DNA of 64,000 bases, from positions 1 to 64,000 of the forward strand of contig NZ_ML701736.1 in assembly GCF_008087345.1 (NCBI RefSeq), in the 5' to 3' direction. The position numbers and the translations under genes are program-made. The stretch is from Nocardioides caldifontis. GTDB taxonomy: Bacteria; Actinomycetota; Actinomycetes; Propionibacteriales; Nocardioidaceae. Under the pieces are notes generated by a model. It was not told the origin of the DNA. It worked only from the letters and a program-made list of their open reading frames with translations, and searched no databases. The number at the start of each line of letters is the position of its first letter. Within the stretch, counting starts at the first letter, position 1. Shown in pieces: positions 14,535-24,900 of the stretch.

Positions 14535-17402
14535 ATGACGGAGACGGTGAACGGGCCCGCACGGCAGCGGAGCCCGAAGAAGGCCGCGGGTCTCAAGATC
14601 GACCGGGTCTTCAGCACCGCGGGCGTGCACCCCTACGACGAGGTGACGTGGGAGCGTCGCGACGTCGTGCAGACCAACTGGAAGACCGGCGAGGCCGTCT
14701 TCGAGCAGCGGGGCGTCGAGTTCCCCGACTTCTGGTCGGTCAACGCCTCGACGATCGTCACGACCAAGTACTTCCGCGGCGCGGTCGGCACCGACGCCCG
14801 CGAGTGGAGCCTCCGGCAGCTGATCGACCGGGTCGTGCACACCTACCGCAAGGCCGGCGAGGACCACGGCTACTTCGCCTCCGCCGCCGACGCCGAGCTC
14901 TTCGAGCACGAGATCACCTGGCTGCTGCTGCACCAGTACTTCTCGTTCAACAGCCCCGTCTGGTTCAACGTCGGGACCAAGTCGCCGCAGCAGGTCAGCG
15001 CCTGCTTCATCCTCTCCGTCGACGACTCGATGGACTCGATCCTGAACTGGTACAAGGAGGAGGGGTTCATCTTCAAGGGCGGCTCCGGCGCCGGCCTCAA
15101 CCTCTCCCGCATCCGTTCCTCCAAGGAGCTGCTGTCCAGCGGCGGCACGGCGAGCGGCCCGGTGTCGTTCATGCGCGGTGCCGACGCCTCGGCGGGGACG
15201 ATCAAGTCGGGCGGCGCGACGCGTCGTGCGGCGAAGATGGTCGTGCTCGACGTGGACCACCCGGACATCGAGGAGTTCGTCGAGACGAAGATGCGCGAGG
15301 AGGACAAGATCCGCGCGCTCCGCGACGCCGGGTTCGACATGGACCTGGGCGGCAAGGACATCACCTCGGTGCAGTACCAGAACGCCAACAACTCGGTCCG
15401 GGTCTCCGACGAGTTCATGCGGGCCGTTGAGGAGGGCACCACCTTCGGGCTGCGCGCCCGGATGACCGGCGAGGTCATCGAGGAGATCGACGCGCGTTCG
15501 CTGTTCCGCAAGATCAGCGAGGCGGCGTGGGCCTGCGCCGACCCGGGGCTGCAGTACGACGACACGATCAACGACTGGCACACCAACCCGGAGACGGGGC
15601 GGATCACCGCGTCGAACCCGTGCTCGGAGTACATGTCGCTCGACAACTCCTCCTGCAACCTGGCGTCGCTGAACCTGCTGAAGTTCCTCAAGGACGACGA
15701 CACCTTCGACTCAGCCCTGTTCGCCAAGGCGGTCGAGCTGATCATCACCGCGATGGACATCTCGATCTGCTTCGCGGACTTCCCGACGGAGTCGATCGGC
15801 CAGACCACGGTCGACTACCGCCAGCTCGGCATCGGCTACGCCAACCTCGGTGCGCTGCTGATGGCGATGGGGCTCGGCTACGACTCCGACGGCGGCCGTG
15901 CGATGGCGGCGTCGATCACGTCGCTGATGACCGGCACGTCGTACAAGCGGTCGGCGGAGCTGGCCGCCGTCGTGGGGCCGTACAACGGCTACGCCCGCAA
16001 CGCCGAGGCCCACAAGCGGGTCATGCGCAAGCACCAGGCGGCGAACGACTCGGTGCGCACGCTGCACTCGACCGACCGTGACGTGCACGCGCTGGCCACG
16101 AAGGCGTGGGACCAGGTCATCAAGCTGGGGGAGAAGAACGGGTTCCGCAACGCCCAGGCGTCGGTGCTCGCCCCCACCGGGACCATCGGCTTCATGATGG
16201 ACTGCGACACCACCGGCATCGAGCCGGATTTCTCGCTGGTGAAGTTCAAGAAGCTCGTCGGCGGCGGCTCGATGCAGATCGTCAACCAGACCGTGCCGCG
16301 GGCGCTGCGGAAGCTGGGGTACCTCGAGGAGCAGGTCGAGGCGATCGTCGAGTACATCGCCGAGCACGGCCACGTCATCGACGCTCCCGGGCTCAAGCAG
16401 GAGCACTACGAGGTGTTCGACTGCGCGATGGGCGCGCGGGCGCTGGCGCCGATGGGCCACGTGCGGATGATGGCGGCCTGCCAGCCGTTCCTCTCGGGTG
16501 CGATCTCGAAGACCGTGAACCTGCCGGAGACGGCGACGGTCGAGGAGATCGAAGACATCTACCTGCAGTCGTGGAAGCTCGGCCTCAAGGCGACGGCCGT
16601 CTACCGCGACAACTGCAAGGTGGGCCAGCCCCTGGCCGACGCGAAGGCGAAGGGCGCCGACAAGGCGGTCGAGGCCGACGAGGGGCAGGTCAAGGTCGTC
16701 GAGGTCCACAAGCCGTTCCGCAAGCGGCTCCCGAAGTCCCGGGCGTCGAAGACCACGTCGTTCACCGTCGGCGGTGCCGAGGGGTACATGACCTCCGGTG
16801 CCCACCCGGACGGCGAGCTCGGCGAGATCTTCCTCAAGCTCGGCAAGCAGGGCTCGACCCTGGCCGGCGTGATGGACGCGTTCTCGATCGCGGTGAGCAT
16901 CGGCCTGCAGTACGGCGTGCCGCTGGAGACCTACGTCTCCAAGTTCACCAACCTGCGGTTCGAGCCGGCCGGCCTGACCGACGACCCGGACGTGCGGATG
17001 GCACAGTCGATCATGGACTACATCTTCCGCCGCCTCGCGCTCGACTACATGCCGTTCGACGAGCGCTCGATGCTCGGCATCTACTCCGCCGAGGAGCGCC
17101 AGCGGCAGCTCGAGACGGGCTCCTACGAGCCGGTCGACGAGGTGGAAGAGGTCTCCGAGGCCGAGTCGCTCCGTGACCACGAGGCCAAGGTGGTCGAGCC
17201 TGTCGAGGCTGAAACCAAGTCGGTCGAGGCCGCCGCGGCGAAGGAGGCGCCGAAGGGCGCCCACACCTCCGCCGAGCTGATGGAGGCCATCACCGGCACC
17301 GCCGTCGACAGCCCGCTCTGCTTCACCTGCGGGACCAAGATGCGCCCGGCCGGCAGCTGCTACGTCTGCGAGGGGTGCGGCAGCACCAGCGGCTGCAGCT
17401 GA
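14535..17402 (+). CDS. nrdJ: Vitamin B12-dependent (class II) ribonucleotide reductase
   Basis: This 955-residue adenosylcobalamin-dependent reductase makes deoxyribonucleotides with or without oxygen. The finger-loop region carries NPCSEYMSLDNSSCNLASLN with the active-site Cys, and a conserved APTGTIGFMMDCDTTGIEP loop follows. The C-terminus has four Cys (CFTCGTKM, CYVCEGCG) forming a metal-binding or redox tail. A Val/Glu-rich linker (about residues 865-925) precedes that tail. The ATG lies behind GAGAGGAAG. It is controlled together with nrdR through the boxes at 13731-13777. Confidence 0.95.
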   Translation: MTETVNGPARQRSPKKAAGLKIDRVFSTAGVHPYDEVTWERRDVVQTNWKTGEAVFEQRGVEFPDFWSVNASTIVTTKYFRGAVGTDAREWSLRQLIDRVVHTYRKAGEDHGYFASAADAELFEHEITWLLLHQYFSFNSPVWFNVGTKSPQQVSACFILSVDDSMDSILNWYKEEGFIFKGGSGAGLNLSRIRSSKELLSSGGTASGPVSFMRGADASAGTIKSGGATRRAAKMVVLDVDHPDIEEFVETKMREEDKIRALRDAGFDMDLGGKDITSVQYQNANNSVRVSDEFMRAVEEGTTFGLRARMTGEVIEEIDARSLFRKISEAAWACADPGLQYDDTINDWHTNPETGRITASNPCSEYMSLDNSSCNLASLNLLKFLKDDDTFDSALFAKAVELIITAMDISICFADFPTESIGQTTVDYRQLGIGYANLGALLMAMGLGYDSDGGRAMAASITSLMTGTSYKRSAELAAVVGPYNGYARNAEAHKRVMRKHQAANDSVRTLHSTDRDVHALATKAWDQVIKLGEKNGFRNAQASVLAPTGTIGFMMDCDTTGIEPDFSLVKFKKLVGGGSMQIVNQTVPRALRKLGYLEEQVEAIVEYIAEHGHVIDAPGLKQEHYEVFDCAMGARALAPMGHVRMMAACQPFLSGAISKTVNLPETATVEEIEDIYLQSWKLGLKATAVYRDNCKVGQPLADAKAKGADKAVEADEGQVKVVEVHKPFRKRLPKSRASKTTSFTVGGAEGYMTSGAHPDGELGEIFLKLGKQGSTLAGVMDAFSIAVSIGLQYGVPLETYVSKFTNLRFEPAGLTDDPDVRMAQSIMDYIFRRLALDYMPFDERSMLGIYSAEERQRQLETGSYEPVDEVEEVSEAESLRDHEAKVVEPVEAETKSVEAAAAKEAPKGAHTSAELMEAITGTAVDSPLCFTCGTKMRPAGSCYVCEGCGSTSGCS

Positions 17403-17422
17403 ATTTGCGCGATGGTGGAGCG

Positions 17423-17447
17423 GGTGACGACCATGCAGGTCGTCACC
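17423..17447 (+). terminator. Hairpin downstream of nrdJ
   Basis: GGTGACGACC (17423-17432) and GGTCGTCACC (17438-17447) form a perfect 10-bp stem with a 5-base ATGCA loop, 21 bp after the nrdJ stop. There is no T-run. The position and stem strength fit the nrdJ transcription terminator. Confidence 0.6.
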
Positions 17448-17567
17448 TGCTTCTGCGTCGGGGGATGGTGCACGTGCCGGTTGAGATCGTCGATGTCTAC
17501 TTTGCATCGGCGATATAGGGACTCAAGTTTCGTGGGGCCGGATTAGTCTTTTGGGGTGGGAAAGCGG

Positions 17568-17611
17568 CCGCTATAACCGCCCCGGCGTTCTTGCCGGCTC
17601 GGTTATAGCGG
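17568..17611. repeat. 44-bp compound inverted repeat
   Basis: CCGCTATAACCG (17568-17579) is mirrored exactly by CGGTTATAGCGG (17600-17611). Inside it CCGGC (17582-17586) pairs with GCCGG (17593-17597) around GTTCTT. This gives a 12+5 bp two-step hairpin. It is A/T-richer than a local terminator and lies about 320 bp before the methyltransferase gene. It could be a terminator, an operator or a remnant of a mobile-element end. Confidence 0.7.
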
Positions 17612-17926
17612 ATTGGCGTCGACATGGCGAGGGGCGTGGGGCACGCCTCTCGGTCAGCACTTGCCGGTCCGTGCTCTGCCGCTGATGGTCGAAGCCACGG
17701 CATAACCTCGCGCGCGCAAATACGCTGGAGGTCGGGTAAGGCGTCAAACTGCCGGACTGTCACGCCGCTGGAGGGCACTCGGTGCAGGGCCGCGGCGATG
17801 GGTGCCGGCTGACCGCGCAGTGGCAGGATCGTCGGCGAATCCTAGATGTCCGCCGCATCTCTGCCGGTCGTTACTAGGGTTTGGGCCGAGTGTCTTCACA
17901 ACCGGGCTGAAGTCTGAGGAGATTCC

Positions 17927-20900
17927 GTGCGATTGACCGCCGACAAGGTTGTGTCCTGGAACGACCCGTCTGCGCCCGCCACCGTGACGACCGAGAAGGT
18001 GTACCTCGGCCCTGACCCGTTCGGGCTGGGCGGATTTCAGGTCGCAACCGCCACCGCGGTCGTCGCCCCATCACGGCAGGTTCTTCGCGACCTTTTCGCC
18101 AACCGCAAGGGCAGGACGCAGATCCAGCTGGTCGTCGCAGTCGCGCACGACGGCGTGGTCCATCTCTTCGGTCCGGATCCGCAGGCCCAGCCGATCGCGT
18201 TGCCGGAGGATCAAGCCGAACGTCAGCTCCAGTCGGTTCTCGCCGAGACTGATGTCCTGGCCGCGACGGAGCGGTTTGCTGGCTTCCGCAAGGCGAACGA
18301 CTCGACCGGCGTGGCGGGCTTCACTAACAGCGGGCTGTTTGCGTCGCACCACATCACGAGCAACGTGCCGAAGCGTTCTGACTGGGGGGCGCTCGGCAGC
18401 AAAGCGGCGCCCCTGCTCAGCAAACGCGGCAAGCAGCTCGTTGAGGCCCTCGGGTTCGGAACCCAGCCCGGGCCGAACGGCACGATGCTCCTGTCGATCG
18501 GCGGCCAGCCGCCGCGTGCGGTAGCCGTCCTCCTCGACGACTCCGAACAGTTCGATGCCAAGACCCAACGGTTTCAGCTCTCCCCGGTGGCGTTCGGTCT
18601 CGCCGTGGCCTCACGGCAGGAGGTCCCGTGGTTGGTGGTCCTTCGCAAGGACCAGATCCGGCTGTATCCGGGGCGTGACGGCGTCGGTGTTGGCTCCAAG
18701 GGGCAGGCAGAGACCTTCTTCGAGGTCGACCTCTCGACAGTCGATGCTGAGTACGCCGCGCTGCTGCCCCTGATCTTCTCGGCGGACGCGCTGGTCGCCG
18801 ACGGGACGGCCGATGAGCTACTGCGGGACAGCTCCCGCTACGCCACGGAGCTCGGCGCCCGTCTCAGGGAGCGCATCTATGACGAGATCGTCCCGCCAGT
18901 GGCAGTCGAGGTTGCGCAGAGGCTGGCGAAGCATGCCGCAGTCAAGCTCGACGCGGACGGTCTGGCACTGGCCTACCGGGTCACGCTTCGCATCCTGTTC
19001 CGGCTGCTCTTCCAGGCCTACGCCGAAGACCGCGGACTCCTGCCCTCGGGACGCAACGAGGGCTTCGACGCGAACAGTCTCAAGACGAATGCTCGCCGGC
19101 TGCTTGCCTCGGACTCCGACGAGTTCGGGGACTCGTCGACGATCTGGTTCGACCTCGTCCAGGTCTGGAATGCCATCGACCAAGGCAACCCGCAGTGGCA
19201 GATCCCGTCCTACAACGGCGGTCTGTTCGGCACCGACCCGGACCGTGCTCCCGAGGGTGCACTCATCAAGAAGATCGAGCTGCCGGACAGTGTGCTCGGA
19301 CCTGCGTTGCGGAGTCTGCTGATTGACGTCACCAATGACGGCGTGCTCGGACCGGTCGACTTCCGGTCACTGAGCGTGCGCGAGTTCGGCACCATCTACG
19401 AAGGCCTCCTCGAGAGCTCGCTCTCCCTCGCAGAGGAAGACCTCACCGTCGACAACAGCGGTGCCTGGGTGCCGGCCAAGGAGGGTGATGAGATCTATGC
19501 GCACTCCGGTTCGGTCTACTTCCACACCGCGTCGGGGGAGCGAAAGGCGACAGGCTCGTACTTCACGCCGAAGGTCGTCGTCGACCACCTCATCGAGCGC
19601 TCGATCGTCCCTGCACTGACCGCCCACCTCGAGAAGATCGCCACATACCTGAACCAGGGCGACGCGTCCGCCGCCGCGCGGGAGTTCTTCGACTTCCGCG
19701 TGGCTGACCTCGCGATGGGCTCAGGGCACTTCCTCGTTGCGGCGGTCGACAAGATCGAAGCGCTGATGCGGACGTTCCTCACCGAACACTCGGTGCCGGG
19801 GGTCACTGAGGAGCTGTTGCGCCTCGCCGCGGTGGCGCGCGACGCGCTCGGCACCGATGACGTTGCGAAGAGCGAGGTTGACGAGGTCGGCCTGCTTCGG
19901 CGTCAGGTTGCTCGACGCTGCATCTACGGGCTGGACGTCAACCCGATGGCTGTGGAACTCGCCCGTCTAGCGTTGTGGATCCACACGTTCGTGCCTGGGC
20001 TACCAATGAGTAACCTCGACCACGGCCTCGTGAACGCGAACAGCCTCACCGGGATCGGCACTATCGAAGAGGCCCTCGATGCGCTCCAGCCAAATCGCAA
20101 GCCGGGGGAGATGAGTCTCTTCGACGAGATCCTCACCGACCAGCTTGCCTCGTCGAAGACCCTCTTGATCGACGTGGCGAACGCAAGTGAGGCCAACAAG
20201 GCCGAGGTCGAAGAAGGTGCCCGCATGCTCGCGCAGGCACGGGAGGCTGCGGACACCGCTCGTCGGATCTTCGATGCCGCTGTCGCCGCGCGCATTGGAT
20301 GGATTCAGCCTGGCGTGATCCTGGACGAAGACTCGCTTCAGGAGGTCCTGAAGCGGCTCGAAGTTGCCGAAGCAGCTGCGGAGCTTGAGCCGGCACACAT
20401 GCCCTACCTCTTCCCTGAAGTCTTCCTGCGTGACAGATCAGGCTTTGACGTCATCTTGGGCAATCCTCCGTGGGAGAAGCTTCACGTTGAGGAGCATCAG
20501 TGGTGGGGGCTGCGCCTTCCGGGCCTCCGTTCCATGCCTACCAAGCAGCGGAATGCGACGCTCACAGCGTTTCGCGCTAGTCGACCTGATCTGGAGGCCG
20601 AGTACGAGACCGAGATCGAGCGTGTTCGCGCCATGGCCGAGGCGGTTTCGTCCGGACCGTACGTTGGCTTGGGCGCGGCTCACCTTGACTTGTTTCAGGC
20701 GTTCGCCTGGAGGAACTGGCAACTGCTTGGCTTGGGGGGACGCTCCGCGCTGGTGTTGCCGCGTGGTGCGCTAGCCGGCTCCGCGCTCACATCGTGGCGT
20801 CGCGAGATCCTGAGGAGCGGCTCGTTTGCCGACGTTTGCTTCTTGGTGAACAACCAAAAGTGGGTGTTTCCGGAGGTTCACCCTCAATACACGGTTTGCC

Positions 20901-21934
20901 TTACGGTGACTGAAAAGGGCGGCGAGAAGGTCGTGAGGTGGTCCGGCCCCTTCTCGAACGAGGAGGACTTCGTCAAGGGCGCCGGAGTTCTCGCTGAAGT
21001 GCCGGGCGACGAGTTCGTTTCCTGGTCGAATACGGCGGCCTTCCCGCTGATTCCTGATCCGCGGTCAGCAGAGGTCTTCCGTCAGATGAAGCGGAGTCCT
21101 CGGTTTGACGCAGTCCGGGCCGGCTGGGAATTCCGTCCGATTCAGGGAGACATGAACGCCAGCGGTGACCGCGGCGTCATGGAGTTCGACACAGAATCGG
21201 CGCGAGGACGAATCCCCATTGTCGCTGGTGCGAGCTACAACATCTGGGCACCCGACGCGGGGAGTCCGTTCGCGTACGGAGATCCCGAGGTTCTGCGTCC
21301 GCACCTGACTACCAAGCTGGCCAGTGCGGTGCGGCACTCGCGCTCGGCATACAACGGCCTGAAGTTCGCACCAAACACCCTGCCCCTCGACAGTGCGCGG
21401 ATCGCGTTCCGCGACATTGCGCGCGCAACCGACACGCGGACGGCGATTCCTTGCCTCCTCCCTCCAGGCACTGCCGCGGTGCACCAATCGCCAATCCTGG
21501 TGAGACGGCAGGGCGACGAAGCTGCGGAAGCATTCCTCCTGGGCGTGATGTCGAGCATCCCGTTCGACTGGGCAGCAAGGCGCTGGGTCGAGCTTCACCT
21601 CACGTTCGAGCTGTTGAATCCGCTGCCCGTTCCGGCTTACGACGCTGACTCCCCGTTTTGCCGGAGGGCTCGCGAGATCGCTGGTCGCCTCGCCGCTATC
21701 GATGACCGCTACACAGACTGGGCGGCTGCAGTCGGGGTTCCGGTGGGGTCGGTGAAGACTCCTGAGGAGAAGGACGACCTCATCGCTGAGCTCGATGCGC
21801 TGGTGAGCCTGTTGTACGACCTCACTGAAGACCAGGTCGAGCATGTCTTCGCGACCTTCCACCGTGGCTGGAACTTCGAAGTCCGCCTCGACGCGGTCTT
21901 GACGCACTACCGAGAGTGGAAGGGCAAGGCATGA
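17927..21934 (+). CDS. Large Eco57I/PglX-like class I DNA adenine methyltransferase
   Basis: This 1335-residue protein starts at GTG 17927 behind TGAGGAGA. An N-terminal region of about 590 residues precedes the methyltransferase core. The SAM-binding motif I is DLAMGSGHF (594-602) and the catalytic motif IV is NPPW (846-849), typical of N6-adenine methyltransferases. A C-terminal target-recognition-like region follows. Size and layout resemble PglX of BREX, DrmMI of DISARM and type IIG enzymes, but no nuclease motif was identified. Its stop overlaps the helicase start (ATGA). It probably marks self DNA for the restriction genes downstream. Wobble positions are A/T-richer than in flanking housekeeping genes. 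Confidence 0.85.
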   Translation: MRLTADKVVSWNDPSAPATVTTEKVYLGPDPFGLGGFQVATATAVVAPSRQVLRDLFANRKGRTQIQLVVAVAHDGVVHLFGPDPQAQPIALPEDQAERQLQSVLAETDVLAATERFAGFRKANDSTGVAGFTNSGLFASHHITSNVPKRSDWGALGSKAAPLLSKRGKQLVEALGFGTQPGPNGTMLLSIGGQPPRAVAVLLDDSEQFDAKTQRFQLSPVAFGLAVASRQEVPWLVVLRKDQIRLYPGRDGVGVGSKGQAETFFEVDLSTVDAEYAALLPLIFSADALVADGTADELLRDSSRYATELGARLRERIYDEIVPPVAVEVAQRLAKHAAVKLDADGLALAYRVTLRILFRLLFQAYAEDRGLLPSGRNEGFDANSLKTNARRLLASDSDEFGDSSTIWFDLVQVWNAIDQGNPQWQIPSYNGGLFGTDPDRAPEGALIKKIELPDSVLGPALRSLLIDVTNDGVLGPVDFRSLSVREFGTIYEGLLESSLSLAEEDLTVDNSGAWVPAKEGDEIYAHSGSVYFHTASGERKATGSYFTPKVVVDHLIERSIVPALTAHLEKIATYLNQGDASAAAREFFDFRVADLAMGSGHFLVAAVDKIEALMRTFLTEHSVPGVTEELLRLAAVARDALGTDDVAKSEVDEVGLLRRQVARRCIYGLDVNPMAVELARLALWIHTFVPGLPMSNLDHGLVNANSLTGIGTIEEALDALQPNRKPGEMSLFDEILTDQLASSKTLLIDVANASEANKAEVEEGARMLAQAREAADTARRIFDAAVAARIGWIQPGVILDEDSLQEVLKRLEVAEAAAELEPAHMPYLFPEVFLRDRSGFDVILGNPPWEKLHVEEHQWWGLRLPGLRSMPTKQRNATLTAFRASRPDLEAEYETEIERVRAMAEAVSSGPYVGLGAAHLDLFQAFAWRNWQLLGLGGRSALVLPRGALAGSALTSWRREILRSGSFADVCFLVNNQKWVFPEVHPQYTVCLTVTEKGGEKVVRWSGPFSNEEDFVKGAGVLAEVPGDEFVSWSNTAAFPLIPDPRSAEVFRQMKRSPRFDAVRAGWEFRPIQGDMNASGDRGVMEFDTESARGRIPIVAGASYNIWAPDAGSPFAYGDPEVLRPHLTTKLASAVRHSRSAYNGLKFAPNTLPLDSARIAFRDIARATDTRTAIPCLLPPGTAAVHQSPILVRRQGDEAAEAFLLGVMSSIPFDWAARRWVELHLTFELLNPLPVPAYDADSPFCRRAREIAGRLAAIDDRYTDWAAAVGVPVGSVKTPEEKDDLIAELDALVSLLYDLTEDQVEHVFATFHRGWNFEVRLDAVLTHYREWKGKA

Positions 21935-24900
21935 CCCAGCTCCCTGACTTCGCGACTAACCACGCGCCGAGCGACGCCGCGACCACGGTGGCCGACAAGG
22001 TCAATGAGTTGTTCCGGCTTCTTCGCGAGAACCGGGTGACGGCCCCGCCTATCGCCATCGCGACGGCATACGTCAACCCGGCCGGGTTCGCACTCTTGGC
22101 TGATGAGCTGGAGACGGCACCGCGGGTGCGCCTGCTGCTCGGTGCGGAGCCGGAGGAGGACTCGGTTCGGGCGATCACGTCGGGGGACTCCGACCAGGAT
22201 GCGCGTCGGGACGCGGCCATCGAACACCACCAGGCATGGCTTGAGGCGGAGCGCGACACGATGGGCTTCGCGCGCGTGCCGACCGCTGAGGCGAAGCGGA
22301 TGGTCGAGTGGCTGAAGAGCGTCGACCCCGAAGGAATCGCCAAGGTCGAGGTGCGGCGCTACGCCGGCGGGTTCCTCCACGGCAAGACCTACCTCGTCGA
22401 GGATGGAGCGGCGCAAGCCGCCATCGCGGGATCGTCCAACATGACCTACGCCGGCTTGGCTCACAACGCTGAACTGAACCTCGGCACCGGTGGTGGCACG
22501 AGTTCGGCGGCCAAGGTGCGTGAGTGGTTCGAGCACTTCTGGAGCCTCAGCGACCCGTATGACTTGGCCGGCCTCTACGGTCGCCTGTGGGACCCCCACA
22601 CACCCTGGGTGATCTACCTCCGGATGCTCTGGGAGCTGTACGGCGAGCATCTCGACGAGGACGAGAACCCCAACGTTCGCACCGGACTCAACCTCACCCG
22701 ATTCCAGGCCGACGGTGTCGCGCGCATGGAGCGACTCTTGGACGAGCACGGCGGAGTCCTTGTCGCCGACGAGGTGGGCCTCGGGAAGACCTTCCTCGCG
22801 GGCGAGGTCATCTACCGCACCGCCAACATCAACCGACAGCGCGTGCTCATCGTGGCGCCCGCTGCGCTGAAGACCTCGATGTGGGAGCCCTTCCTCGTCA
22901 CCCACGACTTCAGCCGGTGGGTGAAGGTCTACTCGTACGAGGAAGTCCGCAACCGGCTCGATCCGGACAAGGGGCCGGTCGACGCCTTCCTCCAGGAGAT
23001 CGAGGACTACTCACTCATCGTCATCGACGAGGCCCACAATCTGCGGAATTCGGGGGCGCAGCGGTCGGGCGCGGTCGACCGCGTCATCACCGCCGGCAAT
23101 CCGAAGAAGGTCGTGCTGCTGACCGCGACGCCCGTCAACAACTCGCTCACCGACCTCGAGACGCTCGTCAAGTACTTCATTCGTGACGATGCCCGATTCG
23201 CCTCACTCGGCATTCCCAGCATCAAGGCGTACATCAAGCACGCTCAGGACATGGATCCGGCCAACCTGACGCCGGAGCACCTGTTCGACCTCATGGACCA
23301 GGTCGCGGTGCGCCGTACGCGCAAGTTCGTCAAGGAGCACTACGCCAACGAGATGATCATCGGGCCGGACGGAAAGCCGACGACGATCAAGTTCCCGCAG
23401 CCGAAGGTGCGTCGGATCGAGTACCCCCTGGACGCCGACGGCTTGGCCCTCATCGATGCGATGGTCTACGCCCTTGACGACCCGACCGACCCCCACGCGC
23501 CTCGCGCGTGGGAGGACCGCAGCCGCGACCCGAAGCGCCTCATGCTCGCCCGCTACCTGTCGAGCATGTACACCGTCGACCACGACCTGCAGGAGTACCA
23601 GATCAGCAACGTGGGCCTGCTCCGGTCCGGTCTGCTGAAGCGGCTGGAGTCGAGTCCCCAGGCCCTGCACGCGTCTCTGGAGAAGATGATCGCCTCCCAC
23701 GAGGCCTTCCTCGATGCTCTGGGAAAGGGCTTCGTGCTCAAGGGGGAGGCGCTGAGCGAGTGGGTCTCGTCGGACTCGGACGACCTCGACGAGTTCGTCC
23801 TCGAGTTCGACAAGGATGACCAGATCGAGTCGGTCGATGGCTACCACCTGACCGAGCTCAAGGCCGACGTCGAGTCAGACATCGTGTTGCTACGCGAGCT
23901 GAGCGACCTCGCCGCTGTCGTCATCAAGGGGACGGAGCCCAAGGTCGAGAAGCTCATCGAGGAGCTGACCCAGATCGCAGCAGATGCCCAGCGCACCGAC
24001 CCCAGAGGGCTCTCACACTCGGACCGGCGCAAGGTCATCATCTTCTCGGCCTTCACCGACACGATCCTTCCGATCTACGACGCCGTCGAGGAGGCGATCA
24101 AGAAGGCCCCCGCGGGATCGCCGCTGGCGGACTACAGGGACCGGGTGGCCCCGCCGATCATGGGTTCATACGCGAAGACCCATGAGCGCGGCGCCAGCGG
24201 TGGCGTCGATCAGGGAGGACGAGCATCCACGATCGCCGGGTTCGCGCCGGCGACGGCCGGCCCCCGAAACGCAGCTGGGGAGCCCACAGCCAAGGACGAG
24301 TTCGACATCCTGTTCACCACAGATGTTCTTGCCGAGGGCGTCAACCTTCAGCAAGCCGGCCAGATGATCAATTACGACCTCCCGTGGAACCCGATGCGGA
24401 TCGTCCAGCGCCACGGTCGAGTGGACCGCATCGGCTCCAAGCATGACTACGTCTACCTCGGGCTCTTCTTCCCGGCCGAGCGTCTTGACGAGCTGCTGGC
24501 CCTGGAAGCTCGCCTGGAGGCGAAGCTTGCCCTGGCTGACGCGGCTGTCGGCGCTGGTGAGGTGCTTCCGGGGAGAGGCCCTGGTCACGAGGTGAACCTC
24601 GCTGACGACGAGGTCACCGACGAGTTCGAGAAGTTGCTCGACGCCGGCGGCTCCAGCGCGTCCCTGTCCGGAGAGGAATACCGCCGCAGGCTCTTCGGCG
24701 CCTTCAACATGGAGCCGGTCGTCAAGGAGGATGCCCTAAGCCTTCCGTTCGGCGCGGGCAGTGGCTTCGTGAACCCGGTCGTGCACGGCAACGGCTATGT
24801 GTTCTGCGTCAAGATCGGGAAGAGCCGCCAGCCCTGGTTCCGCTACGTCCCGACGGACGAAAACTGGGCACTGCGTTACACGGACGATGGCGCGCCGATC

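Larger units (their letters stand above)
17403..17926. other. Intergenic region at the left edge of the defence block
   Basis: This 524-bp stretch contains no gene I can support. Short frames on both strands (for example minus 17497-17778) have no recognisable domain. It holds two inverted repeats (17423-17447 and 17568-17611), an A/T-richer stretch around 17500-17560 and, at its end, the GAGGAGA ribosome-binding site of the methyltransferase gene. The left boundary of the acquired block most likely lies here. Confidence 0.55.

Noticed and set aside
17497-17778. Minus-strand 93-codon ORF left of the defence block
   Set aside because: It runs through the 44-bp inverted repeat and has no family match. 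I checked whether it could be the missing 3' part of pnuC and it does not read as a membrane protein.
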